51,651 nt of DNA from Oscillospiraceae bacterium (GCA_902775105.1 CACYLC010000004.1:1-51651), one strand, 5' to 3'. Counted from the stretch's first letter, positions 8,420-17,239 are shown. A program made the numbers and translations. Notes: generated from the letters alone by a model not told the origin.

Positions 8420-9415
8420 TTACTCGGCGACGTAAGCGGTATAGCCGTCGGGAACAGTGAAGCCGATGGCCTCGGCGTACTCGGGATTGTACTCCTTGAC
8501 GGGATCGGCGGCATAGCCGATGGGCAGGGTGGAGACATCAGCGCCGTTGGCCAGAATCTCAACCGCCTGCTTGCCGCACTCATAGCCGATGTCGTAGTAG
8601 CTGATGGAGACGGTAGCCAGACCGCCGTTTGCCATCATGTTCTCCTCGCCGCAGATGACGGGAATGCCGGCAGGCTCGGTGACACCGGCAACGATGGTCA
8701 TGTTGGAGGCGGCGGTGTTGTCGGTGGGGATGTAAAGGACGTCGGCGTCGGCGACAGCGGCAGTTACGACGGACTGGATGTCGTTGGAGTCAGCGAAGGT
8801 GTAGGTGCTGACGGAGAAGCCCTCCTGAGTGGCAATCTCGGTGAACTGGTCAGCCTGCAGGACAGAGTTGGCCTCGGCGGAGCAGTACAGAATGGAGATG
8901 TTCTGAGCGTCAGGAACCAGATCCTTGACCATATCCACATACAGCTGAGCGGGCACACCGTCAGAGGTGCCGGAGACGTTGATGCCGGTGCCGGCAGCGG
9001 GATCCAGATCCTTGTCGCTCAAAGCCTCGCCGTAGTCGGTGACGGAGGTACCCAGAATGGGAATCTCGGTGGTGGCGGAGACAGCAGCCTGCAGAGCGGG
9101 CGTGGCGTTTGCCATGATGAGGTCATAGCTGTTGGCCACAAAGCCGGTGGCGATGGTGGAGCAGGTGGCGGGGTCGCCCTGAGCGTTCTGCAGGTCGAAG
9201 GTCACGTTCTCCTCGCCCAGACCGGCGACGACAGCGTCCTGGAAACCCTGAGTGGCGGCATCCAGAGCGTCATGCTGCACCAGCTGGCAGATACCGATGG
9301 TGTAGTGCTTGCTGCTGTCGCCGTCGTTGGAAGCGTTATTTCCGCCGCAGGAGGCCAGCGCAAGACACATGACCAGAGCCAGCACAAGAGCCGGCAGTTT
9401 CTTTGTCAGTTTCAT
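8420..9415 (-). CDS. ABC transporter substrate-binding lipoprotein (TrpX/COG2984 type)
   Basis: This 331-residue protein opens with a lipoprotein signal, MKLTKKLPALVLALVMCLALASC, with the lipidated Cys at 23 and a GGNN spacer. The mature part contains YTIGICQLVQHDALDAA, VANATPALQ-like (IMANATPALQAAVSATTEIPILGTSVTDY) and YIPTDNTAASNM. These are hallmarks of the COG2984 binding-protein family, some members of which bind tryptophan or tyrosine. It captures the solute outside the membrane for the permease and ATPase encoded downstream. ATG 9415 is preferred over 9433 because AGAGGA lies nine bases before it and nothing suitable precedes 9433. Confidence 0.92.
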   Translation of the reverse strand: MKLTKKLPALVLALVMCLALASCGGNNASNDGDSSKHYTIGICQLVQHDALDAATQGFQDAVVAGLGEENVTFDLQNAQGDPATCSTIATGFVANSYDLIMANATPALQAAVSATTEIPILGTSVTDYGEALSDKDLDPAAGTGINVSGTSDGVPAQLYVDMVKDLVPDAQNISILYCSAEANSVLQADQFTEIATQEGFSVSTYTFADSNDIQSVVTAAVADADVLYIPTDNTAASNMTIVAGVTEPAGIPVICGEENMMANGGLATVSISYYDIGYECGKQAVEILANGADVSTLPIGYAADPVKEYNPEYAEAIGFTVPDGYTAYVAE

Positions 9416-9483
9416 GTTTTCATTCCTCTTCATTTCATAGTTTCAAGCAGACAATTTAACACTTTGCTGCTTTTATGTGCTAA

Positions 9484-9511
9484 ATTATATCACGGATATG
9501 CGGTTTGTCAA
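9484..9511 (-). promoter_or_regulatory. Strong sigma-A promoter for the ABC importer operon
   Basis: TTGACA (9511-9506) and TATAAT (9489-9484) on the minus strand are perfect consensus hexamers with a 16-base spacer. Confidence 0.85.
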
Positions 9512-9564
9512 GGTGATTTCCCTCTCTGTTCTGCACAAAAGAGAAGATTTTCACAAAAATGCAG

Positions 9565-9594
9565 CCGCCCCGGAAGAAAAGTCCTCCGGGGCGG
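9565..9594 (-). terminator. Intrinsic terminator of thiT
   Basis: CCGCCCCGGA and TCCGGGGCGG form a 10-bp stem with a 10-base loop. On the minus strand it is followed by a T-rich stretch and lies 16 bases past the thiT stop. Confidence 0.8.
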
Positions 9595-9610
9595 TACAAT
9601 GATGCAAATA

Positions 9611-10171
9611 TTACGGCTCTTCGAACAGCTTGGGAGCCACCTTGTAAAGCAGGGCAGCGGCCACAGCCAGAATGATCATATCAGGTACCATATAGCTGCC
9701 ATTGTAGGCAAGGCTGTACAATGCGGGAGACCAGCCCTCCCACGCATAGCTGCCCCAGAGCAGCCAGCCGGACAGGAAGGAGCAGGCAAAACGCAGCAGC
9801 CCGACCGCAACACTGCCGACGACGACACCGGCCAGCTTCTGTTCACCAAAGCGCTTGCTTACCAGGGATGCCAGACCCAGCACGGTAAAGGCCAGCAGGT
9901 AATCCAGCAAAATGCAGCCGATCTGAGCGGCCAGCGTGTTGCAGTACAGCACATTGTTGAAGCCGATGATCATCTGGATCAGGCCGTGGACAAAGCCGGT
10001 AAAGCAGCCCCACTTGGGGCCGTTGCGCAGGCCCATCACCACCAGCGGGATCATCTCCAGCGTGATGGATCCGCCCTGAGGCAGGTCAAACAGCTTGAGA
10101 TAGGAAAGGACGATGGCAATGGCGATCATCAATGCGCCTTCCACCAACGTGCGGGTTTTTGTTCTCTTCAT
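9611..10171 (-). CDS. thiT: Energy-coupled thiamine transporter ThiT (ECF S-component)
   Basis: This 186-residue protein has six hydrophobic segments and the ThiT landmarks GGSITLEMIPLVVMGLRNGPKWGCFTGFVHGLIQ, LLDYLLAFTVLGLA and GSYMVPD, which line the thiamine pocket in known structures. ThiT binds thiamine at the membrane and works with the shared ECF energising module, which is not in the window. The gene is preceded by a TPP riboswitch with a terminator, which independently supports thiamine as the ligand. ATG 10171 follows GGGAGGG; the open frame can be extended upstream to 10204, but that part would lie in the terminator stem. Confidence 0.94.
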   Translation of the reverse strand: MKRTKTRTLVEGALMIAIAIVLSYLKLFDLPQGGSITLEMIPLVVMGLRNGPKWGCFTGFVHGLIQMIIGFNNVLYCNTLAAQIGCILLDYLLAFTVLGLASLVSKRFGEQKLAGVVVGSVAVGLLRFACSFLSGWLLWGSYAWEGWSPALYSLAYNGSYMVPDMIILAVAAALLYKVAPKLFEEP

Positions 10172-10185
10172 AAAGAGCCCTCCCA

Positions 10186-10226
10186 AAAAGAAAAAGTACC
10201 GCATTGCGTCCAGAACAATGCGGTAC
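10186..10226 (-). terminator. TPP riboswitch expression platform (terminator)
   Basis: GTACCGCATTG and CAATGCGGTAC pair as an 11-bp stem with a 9-base loop, followed on the minus strand by TTTTTCTTTTT. It lies between the aptamer and the thiT ribosome site, so ligand binding probably favours transcription termination. Confidence 0.85.
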
Positions 10227-10253
10227 GAAAGCAGACAAAATACTACAGAAACA

Positions 10254-10346
10254 GCTTCCTACGCCGGCATTACCCGGATCAGGTTCGAGGTGCCGAGAGC
10301 TGCAATTTGCTCTCATCTCAGCCGGGGATGTCCCCCAGCGCCCCTG
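10254..10346 (-). ncRNA. TPP riboswitch aptamer (THI element)
   Basis: Read on the minus strand, the segment contains the THI-box landmarks in order: a GGGGCGCTGGGGGA 5' arm, GGCTGAGATGAGAG, then GAACCTGATCCGGG and TAATGCCGGCGTAGGAAG. The CUGAGA and ACCUGAUC/GUAAUGCCAGCGUAGG-type elements are the conserved thiamine pyrophosphate pocket. It sits 80 bases upstream of thiT with a terminator between them. Confidence 0.95.
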
Positions 10347-10374
10347 TGTTTGGATTCAATTACGGTCTGCCTTT

Positions 10375-10402
10375 ATTTTACACAAAACAGTACCCGTGTC
10401 AA
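10375..10402 (-). promoter_or_regulatory. Sigma-A promoter for riboswitch-thiT transcript
   Basis: TTGACA (10402-10397) and TAAAAT (10380-10375) on the minus strand have a 16-base spacer and lie 29 bases before the aptamer. Confidence 0.75.
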
Positions 10403-10408
10403 GTACAA

Positions 10409-11323
10409 TCACTCCGCCTCCCGCCGCAGCTTTGCCAGCTGCGCTTCAAACCAATCCGGCAGGGGAGCGGTGAGGGTCATCGTCTCCCCGCTGCGGGGGT
10501 GGGAAAAGGTGAGCGCCTTGGCAAAAAGGCACTGCCCGGCAAGTCCCTTGATCGGCTTTTTCGCCCCGTAGACGGTGTCGCCCAGAAGGGGATGACCGAT
10601 GTGCGCCATATGCACCCGGATCTGGTGGGTGCGGCCGGTTTCCAACCGGCATTCAATGTGGGTATAGCCCTCGTAGCGGCCTAAAACCTGCCAATGGGTG
10701 ACGGCTCTGCGTCCCGTGGGATCCACAGCCATTCTCTTTCGATCCGTCTTGTGCCGGGCAATGGGGGCGTCCACCGTGCCGGTATCTTCCCGAAACCGCC
10801 CCACGGCAATGGCCTCATAGGTGCGGGCGAGGGAGTGATCCTGCAGTTGAGCCGACAGTGCCAGATGGGCAGCGTCGTTTTTGGCGGCAATGATAAGGCC
10901 GCCGGTGTCCCGGTCAATGCGGTGTACGATGCCGGGGCGAATCTCCCCGTTGATGCCGGAGAGGGAGTCTCCGCAGTGGTAGAGCAGAGCGTTGACCAGC
11001 GTGCCGTCCGGATGCCCCGGAGCGGGATGCACCACCAGCCCCACAGGCTTGTTCACCACAACGACATCCCCGTCCTCATAGACCACATCCAGCGGGATGT
11101 TCTGAGGCGCTACGTCCAGCGGCTGAGGCTCGGGGAGGGAGACCGCCAGAACCGTCCCCGCATCCAGCTTGGCGTTCTTTTTGACCGCCTTTCCGTTCTG
11201 GGTGACAGCGCCCTGCTCCAGCAGCTTCTGGGCGGCGGAGCGGGTCAGCTCCTCCACCGAGCGGCTGAGAAACTGGTCCGCCCGCTCACCGGACAGATCG
11301 GCGGTCAGGGTGAGCACGGTCAT
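10409..11323 (-). CDS. RluA/RluD family 23S rRNA pseudouridine synthase
   Basis: This 304-residue enzyme has an N-terminal S4 RNA-binding domain (about residues 13-60, ADQFLSRSVEELTRSAAQKLLEQG) and the catalytic motif HRIDRDTGG (134-142), whose Asp 139 attacks uridine. Two further family motifs, RTYEAIAVG and ETGRTHQIRVHMAHIGHPLLGD, are present. RluD-type enzymes make pseudouridines in helix 69 of 23S rRNA; the exact target here is inferred. Its ATG overlaps the stop of lspA by four bases, the common lspA-rluD arrangement of Firmicutes. Confidence 0.93.
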   Translation of the reverse strand: MTVLTLTADLSGERADQFLSRSVEELTRSAAQKLLEQGAVTQNGKAVKKNAKLDAGTVLAVSLPEPQPLDVAPQNIPLDVVYEDGDVVVVNKPVGLVVHPAPGHPDGTLVNALLYHCGDSLSGINGEIRPGIVHRIDRDTGGLIIAAKNDAAHLALSAQLQDHSLARTYEAIAVGRFREDTGTVDAPIARHKTDRKRMAVDPTGRRAVTHWQVLGRYEGYTHIECRLETGRTHQIRVHMAHIGHPLLGDTVYGAKKPIKGLAGQCLFAKALTFSHPRSGETMTLTAPLPDWFEAQLAKLRREAE

Positions 11324-11802
11324 TTCGACTGCTCCTTCTTTTCAGAGGATTTGTCCCCTTTTTCAAAGAACAGGAGATAGACTGCCAGCAAAATCGTCCC
11401 CACTACCACGCAGCAGTCCGCCACGTTAAAGACGGCGAAATTCATGAAGAGGGTCTGGATCATGTCGGTGACGTAGCCCAGAAAGACCCGGTCGATGAGG
11501 TTGCCCACAGCGCCGGCCAGAATCAGCGTCAGCATCCACTGACAAAAGGGCGCAGGAAGCCAGCACTTTTTGATGGCAATTACCAGCAAAACGGAGACGA
11601 CAAAACTGAGCGCCGCCAGCACCGCGGTATAGCGGCTAAAAGCAGAAAAGGCCATGCCGGTATTTTCCACATAGGTCAGGCCTACTACATGGGGAATGAC
11701 CACCACGGTGCCCTGTCCTGCCAGATAGGCACGGGTCAGCAGCTTGGTCACCTGATCGAGCACCACCAGTAATGCGGCTGCGAGATAATAGACAACGGTC
11801 AT
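11320..11802 (-). CDS. lspA: Lipoprotein signal peptidase (signal peptidase II)
   Basis: This 160-residue membrane protein has four hydrophobic helices and the aspartyl-protease motifs of the family: LTYVENTGMAF, GAVGNLIDRVFLGYVTDMI and FAVFNVADCCVVVG. The two catalytic aspartates are in NLIDR and NVAD. It cuts signal peptides from lipidated prolipoproteins at the outer face of the membrane, for example those encoded at 8420-9415 and 47579-48175. The helicase stop is one base upstream of its start region and its own stop overlaps the rluD-type gene by four bases, so the three form one operon. Confidence 0.95.
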   Translation of the reverse strand: MTVVYYLAAALLVVLDQVTKLLTRAYLAGQGTVVVIPHVVGLTYVENTGMAFSAFSRYTAVLAALSFVVSVLLVIAIKKCWLPAPFCQWMLTLILAGAVGNLIDRVFLGYVTDMIQTLFMNFAVFNVADCCVVVGTILLAVYLLFFEKGDKSSEKKEQSK

Positions 11803-11803
11803 A

Positions 11804-13780
11804 TCAGTTCTTCCTCTTGGAATCGGAGAGATAGTAGGGATGGATCAGGCTCTTGCCGCTCTCGGCGCCCTCGGACTTTGCCGGGGGAGCAGACCTCCGC
11901 TGAGCGGGACGGGACTGCTTGTGGGGCTGCTGCCGTGCTTTTTGGGGCTGCTGAGGGGCAGAGGCTGCGGCCTGAGGCTTCCGATTCGGGGCGGAGCGGC
12001 GCTTTTTGCCGCCTGCACCCTTCGGCTGCTCCTCTTTGGCGGGCGTTGCCTGAGAGGGAGCGGGCTGCTGCACCTGCTTTTGGGCGTTGGGACGCTCCTT
12101 CCGGGCGGAGCGGCGGCGGGCGGTTTTGCTCTCCCTGGGAGCCAGTTCTTGGGAAACCTCCGGCTCCTCCGGAGCGCTGCCCTTGAGGAACATCCGGGCG
12201 GTGGCGTCCATCACCTTGCCGCCGGAGATGCCCTTGCGGGCTTTGGGGGGCTGCTTGCCGATCCGGTCATAGCCCAGCTCATCGGCAAAATCCGGCAGAG
12301 CCAGCAGCTCGTCCAGTGCAGCGGCGGAATAGGGCTTGCGCTCAGGCTGACGGGCGGCGGAGCGGTACTTCACCCAGTCGGCGTAGCTGCCTACGTCCTC
12401 CTCCGGCTTTAAGACCGGCTCATTGGCGGCGATAGAACGCTTTTGGGGCGTTTCCTTCCGACTTTTTGCAGGGCGGTTTTTCTGCTCCGGTTTGGAATCC
12501 GGCTTTGGAGCGGCAGGGGCGGCCTTGGATGGCTCCTTGCCTTCGGCGTTCTCATGGCGCTTCCGGTTCCGCTCTCTGGCGGCGGCTCTGGCCTCGGCGT
12601 CCTCCGGGTTGATGGGTCTGCCGTGCTTGTCTTTCATCGGTACCTCCAGTTCCTCCATTGGATAGGGATGGGTCTCGACGGTGGGGATGGGTCGTTTCAG
12701 CTGTTTTTGGATGGCGGTCAGCTCCTCCAGCTCACTGACATCGCAGAAGGAGAGGGCGATGCCCGCCTGTCCCGCTCTGCCGGTGCGGCCGATGCGGTGG
12801 ACGTAGGTCTCCGGCACGTCGGGCAGATTGTAGTTCACCACGCAGGAGAGCCCCTCGATGTCCAGTCCTCTGGCTGCAATATCGGTGGCCACCAGTACCC
12901 GCAGCTTGCCGGACTTGAAGTCCGCCAGCGCTGCCTGACGGGCGGTCTGGGACTTATTGCCGTGGATGGCGGCGGCGGTAATGTCCGCTTTTTCCAGATC
13001 TCTCGCTACCCGGTTGGCTCCGTGCTTGGTGCGGGTAAAGACGAGGACAGAGGGATAGTCGTTTTCCCGCAGCAGCCAGATCAGCAGCTTGATCTTCTTG
13101 CTCTTGTCCGTGCGGTAAAGCCGCTGCTCAATGGCGTCCACGGTGGAGTTCACCGGATCGACGGCAATGCGGACGGGGTGGTGGAGGAGCTGATCGACCA
13201 GACTTTGCACTTCTTTCGGCATTGTGGCGGAGAAGAACAGAGTCTGCTTTTTCTCCGGCAGCCACTGAAGGATTTTCCTCACATCGTGGATAAAGCCCAT
13301 ATCCAGCATCCGGTCGGCCTCGTCCAGCACGAAAATTTCCAGATGAGAGAGGTCAATATACCCCTGCTGATAGAGGTCAGAGAGCCTGCCGGGGGTGGCG
13401 ACCAGAATGTCGGTGCCCTTTTGCAGCGCCTCTACCTGAGGGTTCTGTCCCACGCCGCCGAAGATCACGGTACTGCGGAGAGGAAGATAGGCTCCGTAGG
13501 CGGCAAAACACTCCTGATTCTGGAGGGCAAGCTCCCGGGTGGGGGTGAGCACCAGCGCCCGAATGGGGTGGTTCTTGGAGGGAGCTTGATTGAGACGGGT
13601 GAGAATGGGGGTGGCAAAGGCGCAGGTCTTGCCGGTGCCGGTTCTTGCACAGCCCAGCACGTCCCTGCCCTCCAGCGCAGGGGGGATGGCCTTGGCTTGA
13701 ATGGGAGTGGGGGTCTCGTAGCCCTGCTCGGACAGTGCCCGGAGAATGGGCTTTGGGAGATTCAATTCAGTAAACTTCAC
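11804..13780 (-). CDS. DEAD-box RNA helicase with long basic C-terminal tail (RhlE-like)
   Basis: This 658-residue protein has a complete helicase core: Q motif YETPTPIQ (21-28), ARTGTGKT (45-52), DEAD (153-156), SAT (184-186) and HRIGRTGR (329-336). These enzymes unwind RNA in ribosome assembly or mRNA decay. After about residue 380 comes a tail of roughly 280 residues rich in Lys, Arg, Pro, Ala and Gln with no fold that I recognise. It is likely disordered and RNA-binding, and it is far longer than in most RhlE proteins. The start is a GTG with AAAGGA eleven bases upstream. The gene leads the lspA operon. Confidence 0.92.
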   Translation of the reverse strand: MKFTELNLPKPILRALSEQGYETPTPIQAKAIPPALEGRDVLGCARTGTGKTCAFATPILTRLNQAPSKNHPIRALVLTPTRELALQNQECFAAYGAYLPLRSTVIFGGVGQNPQVEALQKGTDILVATPGRLSDLYQQGYIDLSHLEIFVLDEADRMLDMGFIHDVRKILQWLPEKKQTLFFSATMPKEVQSLVDQLLHHPVRIAVDPVNSTVDAIEQRLYRTDKSKKIKLLIWLLRENDYPSVLVFTRTKHGANRVARDLEKADITAAAIHGNKSQTARQAALADFKSGKLRVLVATDIAARGLDIEGLSCVVNYNLPDVPETYVHRIGRTGRAGQAGIALSFCDVSELEELTAIQKQLKRPIPTVETHPYPMEELEVPMKDKHGRPINPEDAEARAAARERNRKRHENAEGKEPSKAAPAAPKPDSKPEQKNRPAKSRKETPQKRSIAANEPVLKPEEDVGSYADWVKYRSAARQPERKPYSAAALDELLALPDFADELGYDRIGKQPPKARKGISGGKVMDATARMFLKGSAPEEPEVSQELAPRESKTARRRSARKERPNAQKQVQQPAPSQATPAKEEQPKGAGGKKRRSAPNRKPQAAASAPQQPQKARQQPHKQSRPAQRRSAPPAKSEGAESGKSLIHPYYLSDSKRKN

Positions 13781-14069
13781 TTAGCTTCGATTCCTTTATA
13801 ATAGAATGCACCGGGGATCGGGCACGCTGCGGCCCCGGCGGGGTCATGCTGTCTCATGTCAATGCGTGCTTATAGAAAGACAGTATAAGTATAGCAGGAA
13901 TTGCCGCCCAAAACAAGCCGAAGAACGGCACAGGAGGGAAAAGACAAAAATTTCAGCGGGTTTGGCGGCGGGAAACAGTTCTTTTTCGCCAAACAGCGCC
14001 GCTGGGCGGTTGCATTTTGCCCGGCGGGATGGTAGAATAGCCTTGCCGTCCGGACGGGCGGCGCAATGA
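13781..14069. other. Intergenic region between helicase operon and tRNA-Arg
   Basis: I see no convincing gene in these 289 bases. They must hold the promoters for the minus-strand helicase operon (an A/T-rich TATTATAAAGG lies just upstream of it) and for the tRNA, but I cannot point to clear hexamer pairs. Confidence 0.4.
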
Positions 14070-14143
<74 letters not shown>

Positions 14144-14147
14144 TGGC

Positions 14148-14184
14148 AGACGGTGCTTGCGTTGGCAGGCGCCGTCTTGTTGAT
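14148..14184 (+). terminator. Probable terminator of the tRNA transcript
   Basis: AGACGGTGC and GCGCCGTCT (one G-T pair) form a 9-bp stem with a 12-base loop, followed by TTGTTGATT. It starts four bases after the tRNA. Confidence 0.6.
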
Positions 14185-14193
14185 TATGCAGGA

Positions 14194-14216
14194 TTCGTAC
14201 GGGACGCCATCCCCTG
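14194..14216 (+). repeat. Possible short fragment of the same dispersed repeat
   Basis: TTCGTACGGGACG (14194-14206) equals 13 bases of the repeat at 38050-38114, and is followed by CCATCCCC. It lies between the tRNA terminator and the copper operon. The match is short, so chance or a decayed copy are both possible. Confidence 0.4.
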
Positions 14217-14264
14217 GGCACGTTTATTTGAAATCCCGGCAAATAGGGAAAGCGGCACTTTCCC

Positions 14265-14293
14265 TTGACAACCCATACTGACAATACTATACT
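14265..14293 (+). promoter_or_regulatory. Sigma-A promoter of the copper operon
   Basis: TTGACA (14265-14270) and TATACT (14288-14293) have a 17-base spacer, near-consensus. The site is 73 bases upstream of the copA ATG. Confidence 0.85.
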
Positions 14294-14302
14294 GTTCTCA
14301 TA

Positions 14303-14325
14303 ACACCCCTCCGGGGTGGGGTATC
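14303..14325 (+). promoter_or_regulatory. Candidate CsoR operator
   Basis: ACCCC and GGGGTA lie eight bases apart (14305-14309 and 14318-14323), with an inner ACCCC-TCC-GGGGT repeat. CsoR sites are GC-tract pseudopalindromes of this kind. The site overlaps the expected transcription start, and csoR is the last gene of the same operon. The assignment is by form and context only. Confidence 0.55.
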
Positions 14326-14366
14326 ATGCGAGTACCCTTCCCCTCTCCGATAGAAAGGACATTCCC

Positions 14367-16913
14367 ATGAAACAATCCTTTGACGTCACCGGCATGAGCT
14401 GCGCCGCCTGCTCCGCCCATGTGGAAAAGGCGGTCAGCGCTCTCCCCGGCATCCAGTCCGTCAGCGTCAATCTGCTGGCAAACTCCATGCAGGCGGAGTA
14501 TGACGAAACGCAGCTGTCCTCCGCTGAGATCTGCAAGGCAGTGGCGGACGCCGGCTACGGTGCCTCCCCGCAGGGCGGCAAGGCGGCGAAGGCCAACCGC
14601 GCCCCGCAGGAGGATGCGGTGGAGCAGGAGATTCGCGCCATGAAGTACCGGCTGATCTGGTCGGTGGTCTTTCTCGTGCCGCTGTTCTATCTGGGTATGG
14701 GACATATGATGAATTTTCCCCTGCCTGCGGTATTAAAGGGCGTGGAGAACTCCATGGTCTACGCTCTGGCTCAGCTGGTACTGGTACTGCCCATCCTCTG
14801 CCTCAACGACAAATACTTCATTAACGGCTTTCAGGCCATGCGCCGGAGGGCGCCCAATATGGATTCCCTCATTGCCGTGGGCGCCGCCGCCGGCATGATC
14901 TACTCCGTCTATGCACTCTTTGTCATCGCCTACGCCCTCGGTCACGGCGACATGGCCACCGCCGAGGATTACCACATGAATCACCTGTATCTGGAGTCGG
15001 CGGGCATGATCTTGACCCTCATCGACGTGGGCAAGTATCTGGAGACCCGGAGCAAGGGCAAGACCTCCGACGCTTTGAAGCACCTGATGAACCTCCAGCC
15101 CAAAACGGCCAATGTCCTGCGAAACGGGGAAGAGCGTTCCATCCCCGTGGAGGAGGTTCAAGTGGGGGACGAGCTGATCGTCCGCCCCGGACAGGGTATT
15201 CCGGTGGACGGCGTCGTCCGCTCCGGCGCCACCTCGGTGGACGAGTCTGCCCTCACCGGCGAGCCCATCCCGGCGGAAAAGCACCCGGGGGACAAGGTCT
15301 CGGTGGGTACCGTCAACGGAAACGGCACCTTTACCTTTACTGCCAGCCGGGTGGGCGAGGACACGACGCTGTCCCAGATCATCCGTCTGGTGCAGGATGC
15401 CTCCGCCTCCAAGGCGCCGATTGCCAAGCTGGCGGATCAGGTAGCGGGCATCTTTGTCCCGTTGGTGCTGGGGATTGCCGCTTTCACTGCCATGATCTGG
15501 CTCATTGTCACCCACTCCGTCACCGCCGCCCTGACGGCAGGCATGGCAGTCGTCGTCATCTCCTGTCCCTGCTCGCTGGGGCTGGCGACCCCGGTCGCCA
15601 TTATGGTGGGCACCGGCAAGGGCGCTGAGCTGGGCATCCTGTTTAAGTCCGCCGAGCGTCTGGAGACGCTCCACAAAATCGACACCGTGGTACTGGACAA
15701 GACCGGCACCATCACCGAGGGCAGACCCACCGTCACCGACCTGCTCCCCGCCCAGGGGCGCACCGAGGAGGAGCTGCTCAATCTGGCTGCATCGCTGGAG
15801 GCCGCCTCGGAGCATCCACTGGCGGAGGCGATCACTGCACTGGCGAAAGAGCGGAATATCCCTCTCTGCCCCGTCACCGACTTTGAGGCAAAGCCCGGTC
15901 TGGGTCTGACGGCGCAGATCGACGGAGACGCCTACGCTGCCGGCAACCGCCGCCTGATGGAGCAGCTGGGCATCGCCATCGACCCCAGACAGGCGGAGGG
16001 ACTGGCGGATTCCGGCAAGACGCCCCTCTATTTCAGTGAAAACGGCAGGTATCTGGGCACGGTCGCCGTGGCCGATCCGGTGAAGGCTACCAGCGCAGAG
16101 GCCATTGAAACCCTCCGGGCGCAGGGGATTGAAGTAGTCATGCTCACCGGCGACAACGGCCGGACGGCAAAGGCGGTGGCGACGGGACTCGGCATCGACA
16201 AGGTCATCTCCGACGTGCTGCCCCAGGACAAGGAGCGGCAGATCGCAAAGCTCCGGTCTGAGGGCAAAAAGGTGGCCATGGTGGGCGACGGCATCAACGA
16301 CGCCCCGGCGCTGGCAAGGGCGGATGTGGGCATTGCCATCGGTGCGGGCACCGACGTGGCCATTGAGTCCGCTGACGTGGTGCTGGTGAAATCCGACCTG
16401 AGAGACGTGACGGTCGCCCATCAGCTGTCGAAAGCGACCATTCGCAATATCAGGCAGAACCTGTTCTGGGCGTTTTGCTACAACTGCCTGGGCATCCCGC
16501 TGGCTGCCGGACTGTTCTATCCCATCTTCGGCTGGCAGCTTGACCCCATGTTCGGCGCGGCGGCAATGAGCCTCAGCTCCTTCTGCGTGGTGTCCAACGC
16601 CCTGCGGCTGCGGCTGTTCAAGCCCAAGGCCGCCTCTGTAAAAGCAGTTCCCGTCAACCCGACACTGACCTCTGCGGAGGCAAAGGAAAAGGAGGAAATT
16701 CCCATGAAAAAAGTGCTCACCGTCAACGGTATGATGTGCGCCCACTGCAAAGCCAGAGTGGAAAAGGCACTCTCCGAGGTGGAGGGCGTGGCGTCCTGCG
16801 CCGTCGATCTGGAGGCCAAGACCGCCACTTGCGCCCTCTCCACCCCGGTAGAGGACAAGACCCTCTCCGATGCCGTGACCGCCGCCGGTTACGAGGTCGT
16901 CTCGGTGCAGTGA
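14367..16913 (+). CDS. copA: Copper-exporting P1B-type ATPase with C-terminal CopZ domain
   Basis: This 848-residue protein begins with a heavy-metal-associated (HMA) domain, GMSCAAC (9-15), then has the eight membrane helices expected for CopA. The catalytic parts are TGEP ([12 protein letters not shown]), the Cu(I)-transport motif CPC (400-402), DKTGT with the phosphorylated Asp 444, SEHPLAEAI and [11 protein letters not shown]. It pumps Cu(I) out of the cytosol. Unusually, residues 780-848 form a second HMA domain, GMMCAHC (788-794), after the last helix, instead of a separate CopZ. The codons joining the two contain AAAAGGAGG and an ATG, so CopZ may also be made alone. ATG 14367 follows GAAAGGA. 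csoR starts one base after the stop. Confidence 0.95.
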   Translation: MKQSFDVTGMSCAACSAHVEKAVSALPGIQSVSVNLLANSMQAEYDETQLSSAEICKAVADAGYGASPQGGKAAKANRAPQEDAVEQEIRAMKYRLIWSVVFLVPLFYLGMGHMMNFPLPAVLKGVENSMVYALAQLVLVLPILCLNDKYFINGFQAMRRRAPNMDSLIAVGAAAGMIYSVYALFVIAYALGHGDMATAEDYHMNHLYLESAGMILTLIDVGKYLETRSKGKTSDALKHLMNLQPKTANVLRNGEERSIPVEEVQVGDELIVRPGQGIPVDGVVRSGATSVDESALTGEPIPAEKHPGDKVSVGTVNGNGTFTFTASRVGEDTTLSQIIRLVQDASASKAPIAKLADQVAGIFVPLVLGIAAFTAMIWLIVTHSVTAALTAGMAVVVISCPCSLGLATPVAIMVGTGKGAELGILFKSAERLETLHKIDTVVLDKTGTITEGRPTVTDLLPAQGRTEEELLNLAASLEAASEHPLAEAITALAKERNIPLCPVTDFEAKPGLGLTAQIDGDAYAAGNRRLMEQLGIAIDPRQAEGLADSGKTPLYFSENGRYLGTVAVADPVKATSAEAIETLRAQGIEVVMLTGDNGRTAKAVATGLGIDKVISDVLPQDKERQIAKLRSEGKKVAMVGDGINDAPALARADVGIAIGAGTDVAIESADVVLVKSDLRDVTVAHQLSKATIRNIRQNLFWAFCYNCLGIPLAAGLFYPIFGWQLDPMFGAAAMSLSSFCVVSNALRLRLFKPKAASVKAVPVNPTLTSAEAKEKEEIPMKKVLTVNGMMCAHCKARVEKALSEVEGVASCAVDLEAKTATCALSTPVEDKTLSDAVTAAGYEVVSVQ
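16687..16706 (+). promoter_or_regulatory. Internal ribosome binding site and start codon within copA
   Basis: AAAAGGAGG at 16687-16695, eight bases, then ATG at 16704-16706 lie in frame inside copA, exactly at the start of the C-terminal HMA domain. Initiation here would yield a free 69-residue CopZ-like chaperone (16704-16913). The ribosome site is stronger than that of copA itself. Confidence 0.65.
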
Positions 16914-16914
16914 G

Positions 16915-17181
16915 ATGCAGGCGGATCAGAAGCAGATCACCCGGCTGCTGAAAACAGCCCAGGGGCAGCTGGCCGGCATCCTCAAAATGGTGGAGGAGGA
17001 CCGGTACTGTATCGACATCTCCAACCAGCTTATGGCCACCCAGTCCATCCTCTCCAAGGCCAACGCCGAGATTTTGAAGGCGCATATGCACTGCTGCGTC
17101 CGCTCCGCCGTGGAGGCGGGGGATGCTGAGGAGAAGCTGGAGGAGATCGAGGCTGTGCTGGATAAGCTGGCAAAGCGGTGA
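16915..17181 (+). CDS. csoR: Copper-sensing repressor CsoR
   Basis: This 88-residue all-helical protein of the CsoR/RcnR family has Cys 32, His 57 and Cys 61. These have the same spacing as the Cu(I)-binding Cys-His-Cys triad of Mycobacterium CsoR (C-x24-H-x3-C). The N-terminal RLLKTAQGQLAGILKMVEEDRYC is the family signature. Apo-CsoR represses copper genes and leaves DNA on binding Cu(I). It starts one base after the copA stop, so it is cotranscribed and probably autoregulated through the GC palindrome at about 14314. Confidence 0.94.
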   Translation: MQADQKQITRLLKTAQGQLAGILKMVEEDRYCIDISNQLMATQSILSKANAEILKAHMHCCVRSAVEAGDAEEKLEEIEAVLDKLAKR

Positions 17182-17239
17182 ACGGATCATTTTGTTCCCC
17201 CCGTTCCAAGCAGCCTCTGCCGTAAAATTCTCATCTGTA

